From assembly GCF_000517025.1 (NCBI RefSeq), contig NZ_KI912094.1, positions 656,291 through 720,290 of the forward strand: 64,000 nucleotides of DNA, written 5' to 3'. Under the pieces are notes generated by a model. That model saw only the letters and a program-made list of their open reading frames with translations. It searched no databases and had not been told where the DNA came from. Below are positions 9,235 to 20,058 of the stretch, piece after piece. Both the position numbers and the translations under genes were made by a program. Origin of the DNA: Halonatronum saccharophilum DSM 13868. Lineage in GTDB: Bacteria > Bacillota > Halanaerobiia > Halobacteroidales > Halobacteroidaceae. Position 1 is the first letter of the stretch, and every line of letters begins with the position of its first letter.

Positions 9235-10395
9235 TTAACTCTTAATTCTTATTAACTCACTTGCTTTCAAAGCCTCTTTAGCTGCACCTTCAATATTATT
9301 AGCAACAGTTGTTAAATGACCCATCTTTCTTTGAGCTTTGCTCACCTTCTTGCCATAAATATGTACCTTAGTATTCTTCAAGGATAAAGTTTCTATTATC
9401 CCCTCTACCTTAGCTTCTCCTGTAGCCCCAGCTTCTCCAAGTAAATTTCTCATTACCGTTGGTTTAACTAAACTAGTAGAACCTAAAGGCAAAGAAGTAA
9501 TGGCTCTAATATGATTCTCAAACTGTGATGTTATAGATCCTTCAATGCTATAATGTCCAGAATTATGAGGGCGAGGTGCTATCTCATTAACTAGGACTCT
9601 ATCATTATCACTAACAAACATCTCTATACAGAAGATTCCTACCCCAGCAAAGATATCTATCACCCTATGGGCCAACTCCATAGCTCTCTTCTCAACCTGA
9701 GCTGATATCTGAGCAGGTACCTTAGTCTCTATTAAGATATTATCTTTATGTAAATTCTCTCCCACTGGATAGACCTCTATCTCACCATCAAGACCTCTAA
9801 CAACAATAACAGATATCTCCTTTTTAAAAGGAACAAAGGCTTCAGCCATTAAAGGTACTTTACCTTCACCTAACTGCTTATAAGCCTTCTCTATCTCCTC
9901 TTCATCCTTAATCAAATAATTTCCCTTACCATCATATCCACCTGTACAACTCTTTAACATTAAAGGATAGGAAAACTTTTCTGCCCCTGCTCTAATATCA
10001 TCTAAATTGGAAATTTGAATAAACTCCGGCACCGGAATTTGATTTTTCTTTAAAACTTTCTTCTGATCATATTTATTCTGTATAATCTCTAAAGACTCTG
10101 GACTTGGATAAATCTGATAGCCTTCCTCTTTAAGATCTTTTAATATTGAAACCCCAATATGTTCAAACTCATAAGTTAACAAATCTGATCTTCTTGCCAA
10201 CTCCCTTATCCCCTCTTCATCGTCAAAGGGAGCAATTATATGTTCATCAGCTATACTACTAGCAGGACAATGGGGAGTTGGATCTAAGATAATAACATAA
10301 AAGCCCATTTTCTTAGCCTCTAGGATCATCATCTTCCCCAGTTGACCCCCACCAATTATCCCAATCCGCTGTTTTAACAACTCAGCTTTTTCCAA
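9235..10395 (-). CDS. purK: N5-CAIR synthetase
   Basis: ATP-grasp enzyme that carboxylates AIR with bicarbonate. Seen: RIGIIGGGQLGKMMILEAKKMG (N-terminal Rossmann part), DPTPHCPASSIAD, LTYEFEHI, the ATP-grasp core with LKSCTGGYDGKGNYLI, and the metal site VNEIAPRPHNSGHYSIEG. 386 residues. Starts with TTG, supported by AAGGAGG 7 bases upstream. Second gene of the operon after purD, before purE. Confidence 0.96.
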   Translation of the reverse strand: MEKAELLKQRIGIIGGGQLGKMMILEAKKMGFYVIILDPTPHCPASSIADEHIIAPFDDEEGIRELARRSDLLTYEFEHIGVSILKDLKEEGYQIYPSPESLEIIQNKYDQKKVLKKNQIPVPEFIQISNLDDIRAGAEKFSYPLMLKSCTGGYDGKGNYLIKDEEEIEKAYKQLGEGKVPLMAEAFVPFKKEISVIVVRGLDGEIEVYPVGENLHKDNILIETKVPAQISAQVEKRAMELAHRVIDIFAGVGIFCIEMFVSDNDRVLVNEIAPRPHNSGHYSIEGSITSQFENHIRAITSLPLGSTSLVKPTVMRNLLGEAGATGEAKVEGIIETLSLKNTKVHIYGKKVSKAQRKMGHLTTVANNIEGAAKEALKASELIRIKS

Positions 10396-10419
10396 AGCTA
10401 TCCCTCCTTTTATTAGCTA

Positions 10420-10616
10420 GTTGAAAATTGAGAATTGATAATTGATAGTTAGAAGCCCAAAGTTCAAAAACTTTAACAAAAATCAAAATCTGATTAAAAC
10501 TTTTTAATTTATTCTTTTATCAGATCTAATCACCATCTACCAATTTGACTTTGATCTTAATCTCTAAGTTAGTATTAGTTTTTTGACCTTAACTATCAAT
10601 TATCAACTATCATCTA
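10420..10616. repeat. Palindromic repeat fragments, purD-purK spacer
   Basis: AATTGATAATTGATAGTTAG-type words at 10431-10455 face TCAATTATCAACTATCATC at 10588-10615, and between them lies a short ATCTGATTAA.../...ATCAGATCTAATCA dyad (10484-10533) related to 8493-8603. The right end abuts the purD stop. No gene seen. Confidence 0.6.
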
Positions 10617-11891
10617 TCAATTCCTATTAACGGCTTTCCCGCCTATGTCATTACGGTAATGAGCTCCTTCAAAATCTATCTTCTCTACATTTTCATAGGC
10701 TTTATCGATTGCATCCTGATATCCATCACCTAAGGCTGTCACTGCCAAAACTCTTCCTCCTGCTGTTACTAGCTTATCTCCTTTTAAAGCAGTTCCGGCT
10801 TGGAAAACAACAATATCTTCTTCCTTACTAGCTTCTGCAACTCCACTAATTTCTTTGCCCTTCTCATAATTTATAGGATAGCCTCCAGAAGCCATAACTA
10901 CACATAAAGCTGTCTTCTTAGACCATTGAATATTCACTTTTGCTAACCTTTCATCAATTACTGCTTCAAATATCTCTACTAGATCAGTTTCCAATAATGG
11001 AAGGACAACCTGAGTTTCAGGGTCTCCAAATCTCACATTATACTCTAAAACTTTTATCTCATCACCATCAATCATTAATCCGCTATAAAGGATGCCCTTA
11101 AATTTGACTCCTTCTTCCTTTAGCGCCTTAATAGTAGGCTCTAAAACTTCCTTCTTGATTCTCTCCATCATCTTATCATCTACTACTGGTGCTGGTGCAT
11201 AAGCTCCCATCCCCCCAGTATTTGGCCCTTTATCACCATCATAGGCTGCCTTGTGATCTTGAGATGGAATCATCGGTACTATAGTCTTACCATCAGTAAA
11301 GGCCAAAACTGTAGCCTCTTCACCTTTTAAAAACTCTTCTACAACAATTTGATTACCCGCTTGGCCAAACCTTTCATCAACCATTATCTCTTCTACTGCT
11401 TGGATAGCTTCTTCTACATCTTGAGCTACGATTACTCCTTTACCTGCTGCTAATCCTTCAGCCTTAACAACAATTGGAGCACCCTCTTTTTTTATATAAT
11501 CTATAGCCTTCTTAGCATCACTAAAGCTTTCATACTTTGCTGTAGGAATACCATACTTTTTCATTAAGTCTTTAGAGAATACTTTACTACCCTCTAACTT
11601 GGCTCCATCCTTTGTTGGCCCGAAGATTCTTAGCCCTTCTTTCTCAAAAGTATCAACTACCCCATCTACAAGAGGTGCCTCTGGGCCAACAACCGTTAAA
11701 TCTACCTCTCTACCTTTAGCAAAAGAAATTAAACCTTCAATATCACTATCACTTATTTCTATATTCTCTGCTAAATCTGCTGTTCCAGCATTTCCAGAAG
11801 CCACAAAAATCTCTTCTACCTTATCACTCTGTTTTAATTTCCAAACTAATCCGTGTTCACGTCCTCCACTACCAATTACCAACACTCTCAT
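10617..11891 (-). CDS. purD: Phosphoribosylamine-glycine ligase
   Basis: ATP-grasp GAR synthetase, step two of purine synthesis. Seen: MRVLVIGSGGREHGLVWKL, LTVVGPEAPLVDGVVD, the ATP-grasp lid PIVVKAEGLAAGKGVIVA, PSQDHKAAYDGDKGPNTGG and EYNVRFGDPETQVVLPLL. 424 residues, the usual length. First structural gene of the operon, starting about 90 bases after the leader terminator, so its expression depends on the tandem riboswitch. Confidence 0.97.
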   Translation of the reverse strand: MRVLVIGSGGREHGLVWKLKQSDKVEEIFVASGNAGTADLAENIEISDSDIEGLISFAKGREVDLTVVGPEAPLVDGVVDTFEKEGLRIFGPTKDGAKLEGSKVFSKDLMKKYGIPTAKYESFSDAKKAIDYIKKEGAPIVVKAEGLAAGKGVIVAQDVEEAIQAVEEIMVDERFGQAGNQIVVEEFLKGEEATVLAFTDGKTIVPMIPSQDHKAAYDGDKGPNTGGMGAYAPAPVVDDKMMERIKKEVLEPTIKALKEEGVKFKGILYSGLMIDGDEIKVLEYNVRFGDPETQVVLPLLETDLVEIFEAVIDERLAKVNIQWSKKTALCVVMASGGYPINYEKGKEISGVAEASKEEDIVVFQAGTALKGDKLVTAGGRVLAVTALGDGYQDAIDKAYENVEKIDFEGAHYRNDIGGKAVNRN

Positions 11892-11983
11892 TAAACCACA
11901 CCCTTCTTTAATAATTTAATTTTCATTATGTAAATTTAATTATCTTTATTATATACTAAATTAGAAATTAAACACCTATCTGC

Positions 11984-12045
11984 AAATAAAAAATACCCAG
12001 GCAGAGAAATCCTACTTTACTAAGAGCAGAACCTCCCCGCCTGGG
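11984..12045 (-). terminator. Riboswitch expression platform terminator
   Basis: On the - strand CCCAGGC (12039-12045) pairs with GCCTGGG (11996-12002), extended by about seven G-T/G-C/A-T pairs, and is followed by TATTTTTTATTT. The 5' arm contains the conserved GCCC end of the PRPP aptamer, so folding of the aptamer and of the terminator are mutually exclusive: PRPP binding should permit read-through into purD. Confidence 0.85.
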
Positions 12046-12216
12046 CTTTTATCCCTTCGGTGTAATATCTATTATCTGTATCGCTTGGACCAGCCAAACA
12101 TACCAGTTGATAATTTATAATTGATAGTTGATAGTTAAAAGGATTAAAACCTTTACTAGACTATCAACTATCAATTTTCAACTCTCAATTGATGATTGCG
12201 GAACCCTAGATACACT
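12040..12216 (-). promoter_or_regulatory. PRPP riboswitch (ykkC subtype 2b) aptamer
   Basis: Conserved ykkC-class segments in order on the - strand: GTATCTAGGGTTCCGC (12214-12199), GGCTGGTCCAAGCGATACAG (around 12082-12101), and CACCGAAGGGATAAAAGCCC (about 12043-12062). The tandem order behind a guanine aptamer and ahead of de novo purine genes matches the published guanine-PRPP logic-gate arrangement, so subtype 2b (PRPP) is preferred over guanidine or ppGpp. Between the first two segments, CAATCAT pairs with ATGTTTG to start a stem whose remainder is a dispersed palindromic repeat. Confidence 0.88.
12108..12192. repeat. Palindromic repeat inside the PRPP aptamer stem
   Basis: AGTTGATAATTTATAATTGATAG... 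on one side and ...CTATCAATTTTCAACTCTCAATTG on the other form an imperfect hairpin of about 85 nt with the same words as the repeats at 5660-5768 and 29697-29803. It extends a peripheral stem and leaves both conserved aptamer halves intact. Confidence 0.75.
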
Positions 12217-12218
12217 TC

Positions 12219-12285
12219 CCTCATAGTCAGACAGTTACGGCTATCTGGTAGAAACTTATGGGCCAATTCCCACATTTATATGAGG
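12219..12285 (-). promoter_or_regulatory. Guanine riboswitch aptamer
   Basis: On the - strand P1 is CCTCATATA (12285-12277) with ACTATGAGG (12227-12219). P2 and P3 enclose the conserved TAAGTTTCTACC core. The ligand-specifying base is C (GACTATG), so guanine/hypoxanthine rather than adenine. P2 contains GGGCCAA (12260-12266), a copy of the heptamer common in this window. Only about five bases separate it from the PRPP aptamer. Confidence 0.93.
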
Positions 12286-12308
12286 TCATATTCGATTATT
12301 ATAGTACT

Positions 12309-12337
12309 ATAATAACAAATTAATTACCTATAGTCAA
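12309..12337 (-). promoter_or_regulatory. Promoter of the purine operon
   Basis: TTGACT (12337-12332), 17-bp spacer, TATTAT (12314-12309) on the - strand, about 25 bp ahead of the guanine aptamer. A second TATAAT-like box lies a few bases downstream. Confidence 0.75.
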
Positions 12338-12449
12338 CAAAAATAACGAACATTCAAACCTATTATACGAATAAAATTCAGGATAAAATTATATATCCAA
12401 TTTACCCCTTGTTCTATAAATATTTTATTAAGAAAATATTTATATTGCT
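12338..12449. other. Spacer upstream of pur promoter
   Basis: AT-rich, no gene. No PurR-box or other operator was recognised by eye. Confidence 0.35.
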
Positions 12450-12489
12450 TTAATAACAAAAACTCTTAGCAAAATTACACTAAGAGTTT
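12450..12489 (-). terminator. Terminator overlapping lipoprotein 3' end
   Basis: AAACTCTTAG (12460-12469) pairs with CTAAGAGTTT (12480-12489), 10-base loop, followed on the - strand by TTTTTGTTATT. The lipoprotein stop codon TAG is inside the stem. Confidence 0.7.
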
Positions 12490-13304
12490 GAAGCTGATCC
12501 TATCTCTTCTACTAAATCCATTATCAACTCACCTTTAATCTTAATTGATTCCTCACTACTATCCTCAATAGCACTCTCTAAATCATAAATAGCATTGCGC
12601 AATTCATCAAACCTATCCTCTTCTTCTCCTTCAAATTCACCCTCTAATTTAGATAATAGATCCTTAATCTCATTTAAATCTTCATCTATCTCTTCCACTT
12701 TTTCTCCTTGGACACTTAGATAAATGATTCTTCTAGTATAAAGAGTAATTTTCTTTAAATCCCCTTGTACTTCTTCATCGTACTTATGATATAGCTCGGT
12801 TACTTTTAAATTTAATTCATTCAGCCTGATCATTATTGACAGAATTTCTTTATCCTCAAAGACCTCACTTAAATTATTTAAGCGATCTTCAATAGCGTCG
12901 ACCTTTTCCTTATCCACCTCTTCATGACTTTCATACTTATTCCAATTATAGTGAATATCCTCTAAGCACTCTTGGACTTCTTCCCATATATTTTTTTCGA
13001 ATTCTACTAACCGCTTCTCCTTCTCTTCTAAAACATTTCCTTCATTATCACCTTCACCATTATCTCCATCTTCTTCTACAAAATCAACCTTTTCTTCTAC
13101 TTCAACCTCATCAAAAAAGGCTTCTCTTCTATTATAAATTTGCTCTACCCCTTCTAAACACCGCTCTATACTCATAGAAAAACCTTCTAAATATATATAA
13201 GGGTCATCCTCTTCCATCTCCACATTCTCACCATTACAAGCACCTAGAATAAATATCACTATAAGCATTAATATAATAACTTTTACTTTACTTCTTATTT
13301 TCAC
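12480..13304 (-). CDS. Predicted acidic lipoprotein, unknown function
   Basis: 274 residues beginning with a basic n-region (MKIRSKVKV), a hydrophobic core IILMLIVIFI and the lipobox LGAC, so probably a secreted membrane-anchored lipoprotein. The mature part is very rich in Glu and Asp with regular hydrophobic spacing, suggesting helical or coiled-coil structure. No known domain is recognised. Starts at GTG with AGGGG 8 bases upstream; it has its own terminator and stands alone between pflA and the pur leader. The acidic composition would suit a salt-adapted organism but is not proof. Confidence 0.7.
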   Translation of the reverse strand: MKIRSKVKVIILMLIVIFILGACNGENVEMEEDDPYIYLEGFSMSIERCLEGVEQIYNRREAFFDEVEVEEKVDFVEEDGDNGEGDNEGNVLEEKEKRLVEFEKNIWEEVQECLEDIHYNWNKYESHEEVDKEKVDAIEDRLNNLSEVFEDKEILSIMIRLNELNLKVTELYHKYDEEVQGDLKKITLYTRRIIYLSVQGEKVEEIDEDLNEIKDLLSKLEGEFEGEEEDRFDELRNAIYDLESAIEDSSEESIKIKGELIMDLVEEIGSASNS

Positions 13305-13493
13305 ATCATCAGCCCCTAATTAACTAGACTTTACTATATTATTAGCTTAAGCAAAGAAAAGTATTCATAATAGTTTAAGTGGTGAGTAAGGTCAAAACAT
13401 CAAAAGCACTTATTAAATCCAGCTAGCAAAGAGGGTTCTGATTTTTAAGATTTTACTGATTACTGGTTACAAATTCCTGATTACTATAATCTA

Positions 13494-14228
13494 TCACTTA
13501 ATAACAGCTTCTATCCCTTGATCTACAAAGATAGACTGTACCTCTTCCATCTTCTCTCTAGAAGGAGGCTCTAAGCCTTCGAGTTCATACTTCATCCCTA
13601 AATCCTTCCACTTATGAACTCCTAACTGGTGATATGGCAATAGCTCTACCTTCTTCAAATACTTTAGCGGGGCCAACAAATTGCTAAGTTTCTTAACATC
13701 CTCTATATCATCACTTATCCCTGGAACTATCACATACCTAACCCAAAAGTCTTGTTTTTCTTCTTCAAGTAGCTTTAATATATCCAAGATTTTTTCATTA
13801 CTAACACCTGTAAGCTCTTGATGCTTCAAATCATCTATCTGCTTAATATCTAATAAAACCAAATCTATCTTTTCTAATACCTTTTTAAAATCATCTCTAT
13901 CAAGATAACCAGAAGTATCTACGGCAGTATGAATCCCCTCTTCCTTACATCTAGTCAATAATTTATCTATAAATTCTAACTGTAAAGTAGGCTCGCCTCC
14001 AGATATAGTTACTCCCCCACCTGATTTGTCTATATAAACCTTGCACCTTAATATTTTTTCCATTAACTCCTCTACTTCTATCTGCTCTCCATCTACCATA
14101 CACCAAGTATCTGGATTATGGCAATATTTACAACGCAAGGGGCAACCTTGGGTAAAGATAACATATCTAATTCCCGGGCCATCTTGAGTTCCTAAACTTT
14201 CAACTGAATGAATCCAACCTTTTCCCAT
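13494..14228 (-). CDS. pflA: Pyruvate formate-lyase-activating enzyme
   Basis: Radical SAM enzyme that generates the glycyl radical on PflB. Seen: HSVESLGTQDGPGIRYVIFTQGC, with the cluster motif CPLRCKYCHNPDTW (CxxxCxxC), then GGVTISGGEPTLQ, HTAVDTSGY, LVLLDIKQID and VRYVIVPGISDD (quoted in parts). About 244 residues. ATG 14228 is placed 6 bases after the G-run; ATG 14234 is too close to it. Lies downstream of its substrate gene pflB in the same direction, with a 305-bp gap, so the two may be co-transcribed or partly separated. Confidence 0.95.
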   Translation of the reverse strand: MGKGWIHSVESLGTQDGPGIRYVIFTQGCPLRCKYCHNPDTWCMVDGEQIEVEELMEKILRCKVYIDKSGGGVTISGGEPTLQLEFIDKLLTRCKEEGIHTAVDTSGYLDRDDFKKVLEKIDLVLLDIKQIDDLKHQELTGVSNEKILDILKLLEEEKQDFWVRYVIVPGISDDIEDVKKLSNLLAPLKYLKKVELLPYHQLGVHKWKDLGMKYELEGLEPPSREKMEEVQSIFVDQGIEAVIK

Positions 14229-14234
14229 ATTCAT

Positions 14235-14539
14235 CCCCCCCTTTTAAAAATAGAAAATTAGGCGATGATAAACACCCCCTAATCTCCTTTATTATAATTT
14301 CTTATTTAGACAAAAATTATTAAATACCTCTATAAAATTTCACTTTTATATAGATAGGCTATCTCTTAAATTCGATAGTTTCCATTTCTACGAGTTTTTA
14401 AAGAGCAAAAAACCCTTCTTACTATTTCTTTTTTTAACTCGATACTGCTTTTGCTGGCCTCAGGGTTTATAACAACCATAAACCCTTCGTGGGCGGAGTT
14501 ACTATTTCTTTCTTTAAACTTGATACTTCTTGCGTCGCC
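14235..14539. repeat. pflB-pflA spacer with a two-copy direct repeat
   Basis: ACTATTTCTTTTTTTAACTCGATACT (about 14421-14446, shown only in outline) recurs as ACTATTTCTTTCTTTAAACTTGATACT at about 14501-14527. Between them GGGTTTATAACAACCATAAACCC can fold as a small hairpin (14464-14486). No gene is seen. Confidence 0.5.
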
Positions 14540-16756
14540 CTACATATCCTTATGGAAAGTACGAGCTATTACCTCTTGTTGCTGCTCTGGTGTTAATCTA
14601 ATAAAGTTAACTGCATATCCAGATACTCTAATTGTTAACTGTGGATACTTCTCTGGATGGTCTACTGCATCTAATAAAGTCTCTCTCTCTAAAACATTTA
14701 CATTCAAGTGATGGGCATCTTTATCAAAATAACCATCTAAGATAGCAACTAAATTACTAACTTGAGAGTTCTCATCTCCACCTAAGGCCTTTGGAACTAT
14801 TGAGAATGTATTAGAAATACCATCTTGACAATAATCATATGGAATCTTAGCAACAGAGTTTAAGGATGCTACAGCACCAGAAGTGTCACGACCATGCATT
14901 GGGTTGGCCCCAGGAGCAAATGGAACGCCAGCTTCTCTACCATCAGGTGTAGCACCAGTCTTCTTACCATAAACAACGTTAGAAGTAATTGTTAAAACAG
15001 ACATTGAATGTTTAGCATCCCTATATAGATCATGCTTTTCTAACTTATTCATAAACTTCTTAACAACATCTACTGCCAATCTATCAACTCTATCATCATC
15101 ATTACCGTATTTAGGGAAGTCTCCTTCAATTTCAAAATCTATAATTAAACCTTCTTCATTTCTGATAGGCTTAACTTTAGCATATTTAATAGCACTTAGA
15201 GAGTCAGCAATTATAGATAACCCTGCTACACCAAAGCCCATAATTCTTCCTACCTCAGTATCATGTAATGCCATCTGTACAGCTTCATAAGCATACTTAT
15301 CATGCATATAGTGGATAATATTTAAAGCATCTACATACTTCTCAGTTAACCAATCTAAAAACCTATCAAAGCTAGCCATTACCTTATCAAAATCTAATAT
15401 ATCATCTCCATAAGGTGTGAATTCAGGGCCAACTTGAACTCCACTCTTCTCGTCACGACCACCATTTAAAGCATAAAGTAAAGTCTTTGGTAAATTACAT
15501 CTAGCTCCAAAGTACTGGATTTCCTTACCTGCATCCATAGCAGATACACAACATGCAATACCATAATCATCACCAAAGGACTGTCTCATCAAACAATCAT
15601 TTTCATATTGAACTGAACTTGTATCCTTAGATACCTTAGCACAGAAACTCTTAAATCCTTCTGGCATCCTTTCAGACCAAAGAATTGTCAAGTTTGGCTC
15701 AGGTGCTGGACCTAAGTTATATAAAGTATTTAAAATTCTAAAGCTTGTCTTAGATACTAATGGTCTACCATCAATACCCATTCCACCTATAACCAAAGTA
15801 ACCCATAATGGGTCTCCACTAAATAATTCATTATAACCTGGAGTTCTTAATTGTCTTGCCAGTCTCAATTTAATTACAAAATCATCAATTAACTCTTGAG
15901 CCTCTTCTTCAGTTAAATTACCTGCTTTCATATCTTCTTCAATATAGATATCAAAGAATTCAGATACTCTACCCAAAGACATTGCAGCTCCATTATTCTC
16001 TTGAATCGCAGCTAAATATCCCATATAAGTCCACTGAATAGCTTCATAAGCATTTTTAGCAGGTCTACCTAAGTCTAAACCATAAGTTTCTCCTAAACCT
16101 TTTAACTTTTTTAAAGCCTTAATCTGCTCACTAACCTCTTCTCTTAAGCGAATAACCTCTTCAGTCATTGGCCCAGTCAAGTTAGCCTTATCATCCTCTT
16201 TATCTTTGATTAATTTATCTACACCATATAAAGCAACCCTACGATAATCACCAATAATTCTTCCACGCCCATAAGCATCAGGCAAACCTGTAATTACCCC
16301 AGAACGTCTAATTTCTCTTAATTCCGGAGTATATGCATCAAAAACCCCATCATTATGTGTTTTTCTATACTTAGTAAATACCTCTTTTATATTATCATCT
16401 ACTTCATACCCATAAGCTTGGGCAGCTTGGTTGGCCATTCTAATACCACCATAAACATTTAATGTTCTCTTTAAAGGTGCATCAGTCTGTAATCCAACAA
16501 TTTTTTCTAAATCTTTATCTATATAACCAGCATCATAAGCATTGATATCAGCTACTGTATCTGCATCAACATCTAATACTCCATCATTTTCCAGTTCTTT
16601 CCATAAAAGCTTAGAACACTGATCCCACAAGTTTTTAGTTCTATCAGTTTCTCCAGTTAAGAAAGAATCATCACCTTCATAAGGTGTATAATTTCTCTGT
16701 ACAAAATCTCTAACCTCTATCTCATCTTGCCATTTACCAGCTTTAAAATTTTCCAT
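14540..16756 (-). CDS. pflB: Formate C-acetyltransferase (pyruvate formate-lyase)
   Basis: Splits pyruvate plus CoA into acetyl-CoA and formate in fermenting cells. Seen: N-terminal [21 protein letters not shown], the active-site pair [12 protein letters not shown] (two adjacent Cys), [27 protein letters not shown], and the C-terminal glycyl-radical motif [15 protein letters not shown], ending [14 protein letters not shown] (pieces quoted separately). About 738 residues, normal. ATG 16756 follows AAGGAGG by 9 bases. It has its own consensus promoter, and the activase gene lies downstream. Confidence 0.97.
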   Translation of the reverse strand: MENFKAGKWQDEIEVRDFVQRNYTPYEGDDSFLTGETDRTKNLWDQCSKLLWKELENDGVLDVDADTVADINAYDAGYIDKDLEKIVGLQTDAPLKRTLNVYGGIRMANQAAQAYGYEVDDNIKEVFTKYRKTHNDGVFDAYTPELREIRRSGVITGLPDAYGRGRIIGDYRRVALYGVDKLIKDKEDDKANLTGPMTEEVIRLREEVSEQIKALKKLKGLGETYGLDLGRPAKNAYEAIQWTYMGYLAAIQENNGAAMSLGRVSEFFDIYIEEDMKAGNLTEEEAQELIDDFVIKLRLARQLRTPGYNELFSGDPLWVTLVIGGMGIDGRPLVSKTSFRILNTLYNLGPAPEPNLTILWSERMPEGFKSFCAKVSKDTSSVQYENDCLMRQSFGDDYGIACCVSAMDAGKEIQYFGARCNLPKTLLYALNGGRDEKSGVQVGPEFTPYGDDILDFDKVMASFDRFLDWLTEKYVDALNIIHYMHDKYAYEAVQMALHDTEVGRIMGFGVAGLSIIADSLSAIKYAKVKPIRNEEGLIIDFEIEGDFPKYGNDDDRVDRLAVDVVKKFMNKLEKHDLYRDAKHSMSVLTITSNVVYGKKTGATPDGREAGVPFAPGANPMHGRDTSGAVASLNSVAKIPYDYCQDGISNTFSIVPKALGGDENSQVSNLVAILDGYFDKDAHHLNVNVLERETLLDAVDHPEKYPQLTIRVSGYAVNFIRLTPEQQQEVIARTFHKDM

Positions 16757-16870
16757 CACTAATCTCCTCCTTATAAGCTTGTATTAATAATCATTACTAT
16801 TTAATTAGATTGTACCATCTTCCTCCAATAGTTTCAAATAAATAAAACCTATATCTTTAATTATGCTTCA

Positions 16871-16900
16871 ATAATAACATAACTATTATTTTATAGTCAA
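16871..16900 (-). promoter_or_regulatory. Promoter of pflB
   Basis: TTGACT (16900-16895), 18-bp spacer, TATTAT (16876-16871) on the - strand, about 115 bp before the pflB ATG. No Rex or FNR-like dyad was recognised. The rest of the 354-bp purA-pflB spacer is AT-rich with no gene. Confidence 0.65.
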
Positions 16901-17071
16901 TTAAATTTACCATTTAGTGAAAAGATATAATTTTCATACAATTCTCATAATAACAACTCACTTGACTAAGGTTTGATTTTTTAAGTAAAATAATTCCAAT
17001 TAATATTAAAAATATATGTTCTTTTGGATGATATATACTAATAAACTAACTATATGGGGAGGTGGTAAAAG

Positions 17072-17109
17072 AAAAAACACCTGCTAAGTTAACTTAGCAG
17101 GTGTTTTTT
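17072..17109 (-). terminator. Terminator after purA
   Basis: Perfect 38-bp palindrome: A6-CACCTGCTAAGTT and its complement, ending in a T-run on either strand. It lies 5 bp beyond the purA stop and separates purA from pflB transcription. Confidence 0.9.
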
Positions 17110-17113
17110 TCTT

Positions 17114-18537
<1,424 letters not shown>

Positions 18538-19833
18538 TTACTCCAGTCCTAACCTTTTATAAATAACATCTATATTTCTTAAATGATAGGAATAATCAAA
18601 TATCTGTTCAACCTCTTCTTGGCTTAAATTATCTAATAACTCATCATCCTCTAATAAAAACTCCTTGAAGGTCTTTTCACCCTCCCAAGCCTTTAAAGCA
18701 TTTCTTTGAACAATTGCATAAGCATCATCTCTAAGTAATCCCTTATCTACTAAGTTTAGCATTACTTTTTGAGAGAAGATTAATCCCTTTGTTTTCTCTA
18801 AATTGGCTTTCATATTTTCAGGGTATACACCTAGATTTTCTACAACAACTATAAACTTAGTCAACATATAATCAACTAAAATACTACTATCAGGAAGTAC
18901 TACCCTCTCTGGCGAAGAGTGAGTAAGATCTCTTTCATGCCAGAGGTTAACATTATCAAAACCAACATTAACATTTGCTTTAACAACTCTAGATAATCCA
19001 GACACCCTTTCACAGATAATTGGATTCTTCTTATGAGGCATCGCTGAAGAACCTTTTTGTCCCTTTCTAAAAGACTCTTCTATCTCTAAGATATCTGTTC
19101 TTTGTAAATTTCTAATCTCTGTTGCAAATTTATCTAATGAACTTGCCACCAAACCTAAAAATGATAAATATTCACTATGACGATCTCGTTGTAATATCTG
19201 CGAAGATATAGGAGCTGCTTTTATACCTAAAATCTCACAAGCTCTCTCTTCAATTTTTGGATTAATATTAGCAAAAGTACCAACTGCTCCAGATATTTTC
19301 CCAAAACTGATTCTTTCTAGTAGTTGTTCTCCTCTTTGAATATGCCTTTTAACCTCTGCATACCAATTGGCAAGCTTCAATCCTAAAGTAAGAGGTTCAG
19401 CATGTACCCCATGAGTACGTCCAATCATTACTTGCATCTTATATTTATTTGCTTTGACTGCTAAGGCATCTTTAAAAGTCTTTAAATCATCTATTATCAA
19501 CTCCAAAGACTCCTTCATCTGTAAGGCCCTAGCTGTATCCTTAATATCTGAAGAGGTTAATCCCATATGTATATACTTAGATTCTTCACCTAAATTCTCT
19601 GCTACTGCAGTTAAAAAGGAGAGAATATCATGCCTAGTCTCCTTCTCAATCTCTTTAAGCCTATCTAAGCTAAAAGCAGCATTCTTTCTTATCTTTTCAA
19701 AGTCAGCTTTAGGGATCTCTCCTTCTTCTGCTAAAGCTTGACATACTGCTACCTCAATCTCTAACCACTTATTAAATTTATTCTCTTCACCCCAAATTTG
19801 ACCCATCTTTTGCAAAGTATAACGTCCTATCAT
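18538..19833 (-). CDS. purB: Adenylosuccinate lyase, B. subtilis type (purA-linked copy)
   Basis: Second adenylosuccinate lyase of the window. Seen: MIGRYTLQKMGQIWGEENKF, KETRHDILSFLTAV, HMGLTSSDIKDTA, MIGRTHGVHAEPLTLG (catalytic His) and the signature loop GSSAMPHKKNPIICER. 431 residues, the compact type normally found alone in Bacillus and Clostridium genomes. It has its own promoter and is followed by purA, so it probably serves adenylosuccinate to AMP. Both lyases look intact; the family is known to act on both substrates, so the division of labour is inference. Confidence 0.96.
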   Translation of the reverse strand: MIGRYTLQKMGQIWGEENKFNKWLEIEVAVCQALAEEGEIPKADFEKIRKNAAFSLDRLKEIEKETRHDILSFLTAVAENLGEESKYIHMGLTSSDIKDTARALQMKESLELIIDDLKTFKDALAVKANKYKMQVMIGRTHGVHAEPLTLGLKLANWYAEVKRHIQRGEQLLERISFGKISGAVGTFANINPKIEERACEILGIKAAPISSQILQRDRHSEYLSFLGLVASSLDKFATEIRNLQRTDILEIEESFRKGQKGSSAMPHKKNPIICERVSGLSRVVKANVNVGFDNVNLWHERDLTHSSPERVVLPDSSILVDYMLTKFIVVVENLGVYPENMKANLEKTKGLIFSQKVMLNLVDKGLLRDDAYAIVQRNALKAWEGEKTFKEFLLEDDELLDNLSQEEVEQIFDYSYHLRNIDVIYKRLGLE

Positions 19834-19891
19834 TTATTAAAACCTCCTATAATATCATATAATATTAGGAATTTAATTGAACAACACTAAT

Positions 19892-19920
19892 ATCATAGCA
19901 AAATTATTATTAAAAGTCAA
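19892..19920 (-). promoter_or_regulatory. Promoter of purB2-purA
   Basis: TTGACT (19920-19915), 17-bp spacer, TATGAT (19897-19892) on the - strand, about 60 bp before the ATG. No riboswitch is recognisable in this short leader, unlike the main pur operon. Confidence 0.78.
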
Positions 19921-20012
19921 CTTAATATCGAATTTTAAAAATACTAACTGTTATAACCTTCGTATATTTTCATACTTTAGTGTAATAAAGTGTATGAACT
20001 TATTCTTACATA

Positions 20013-20051
20013 ACTAAAGACAAGGCTTCTTTTAGAAGCCTTGTCTTTAGT
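20013..20051 (-). terminator. Terminator after agrD
   Basis: 17-bp perfect stem: ACTAAAGACAAGGCTTC (20013-20029) with GAAGCCTTGTCTTTAGT (20035-20051), loop TTTTA. It closes the agr transcript 8 bp beyond the agrD stop. Confidence 0.85.
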
Positions 20052-20058
20052 TTAACCA

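Noticed and set aside
13082..13304. Possible toxin or phage-related role for the acidic lipoprotein
   Set aside because: Only a lipobox and acidic helical composition are visible; no domain supports a specific role.
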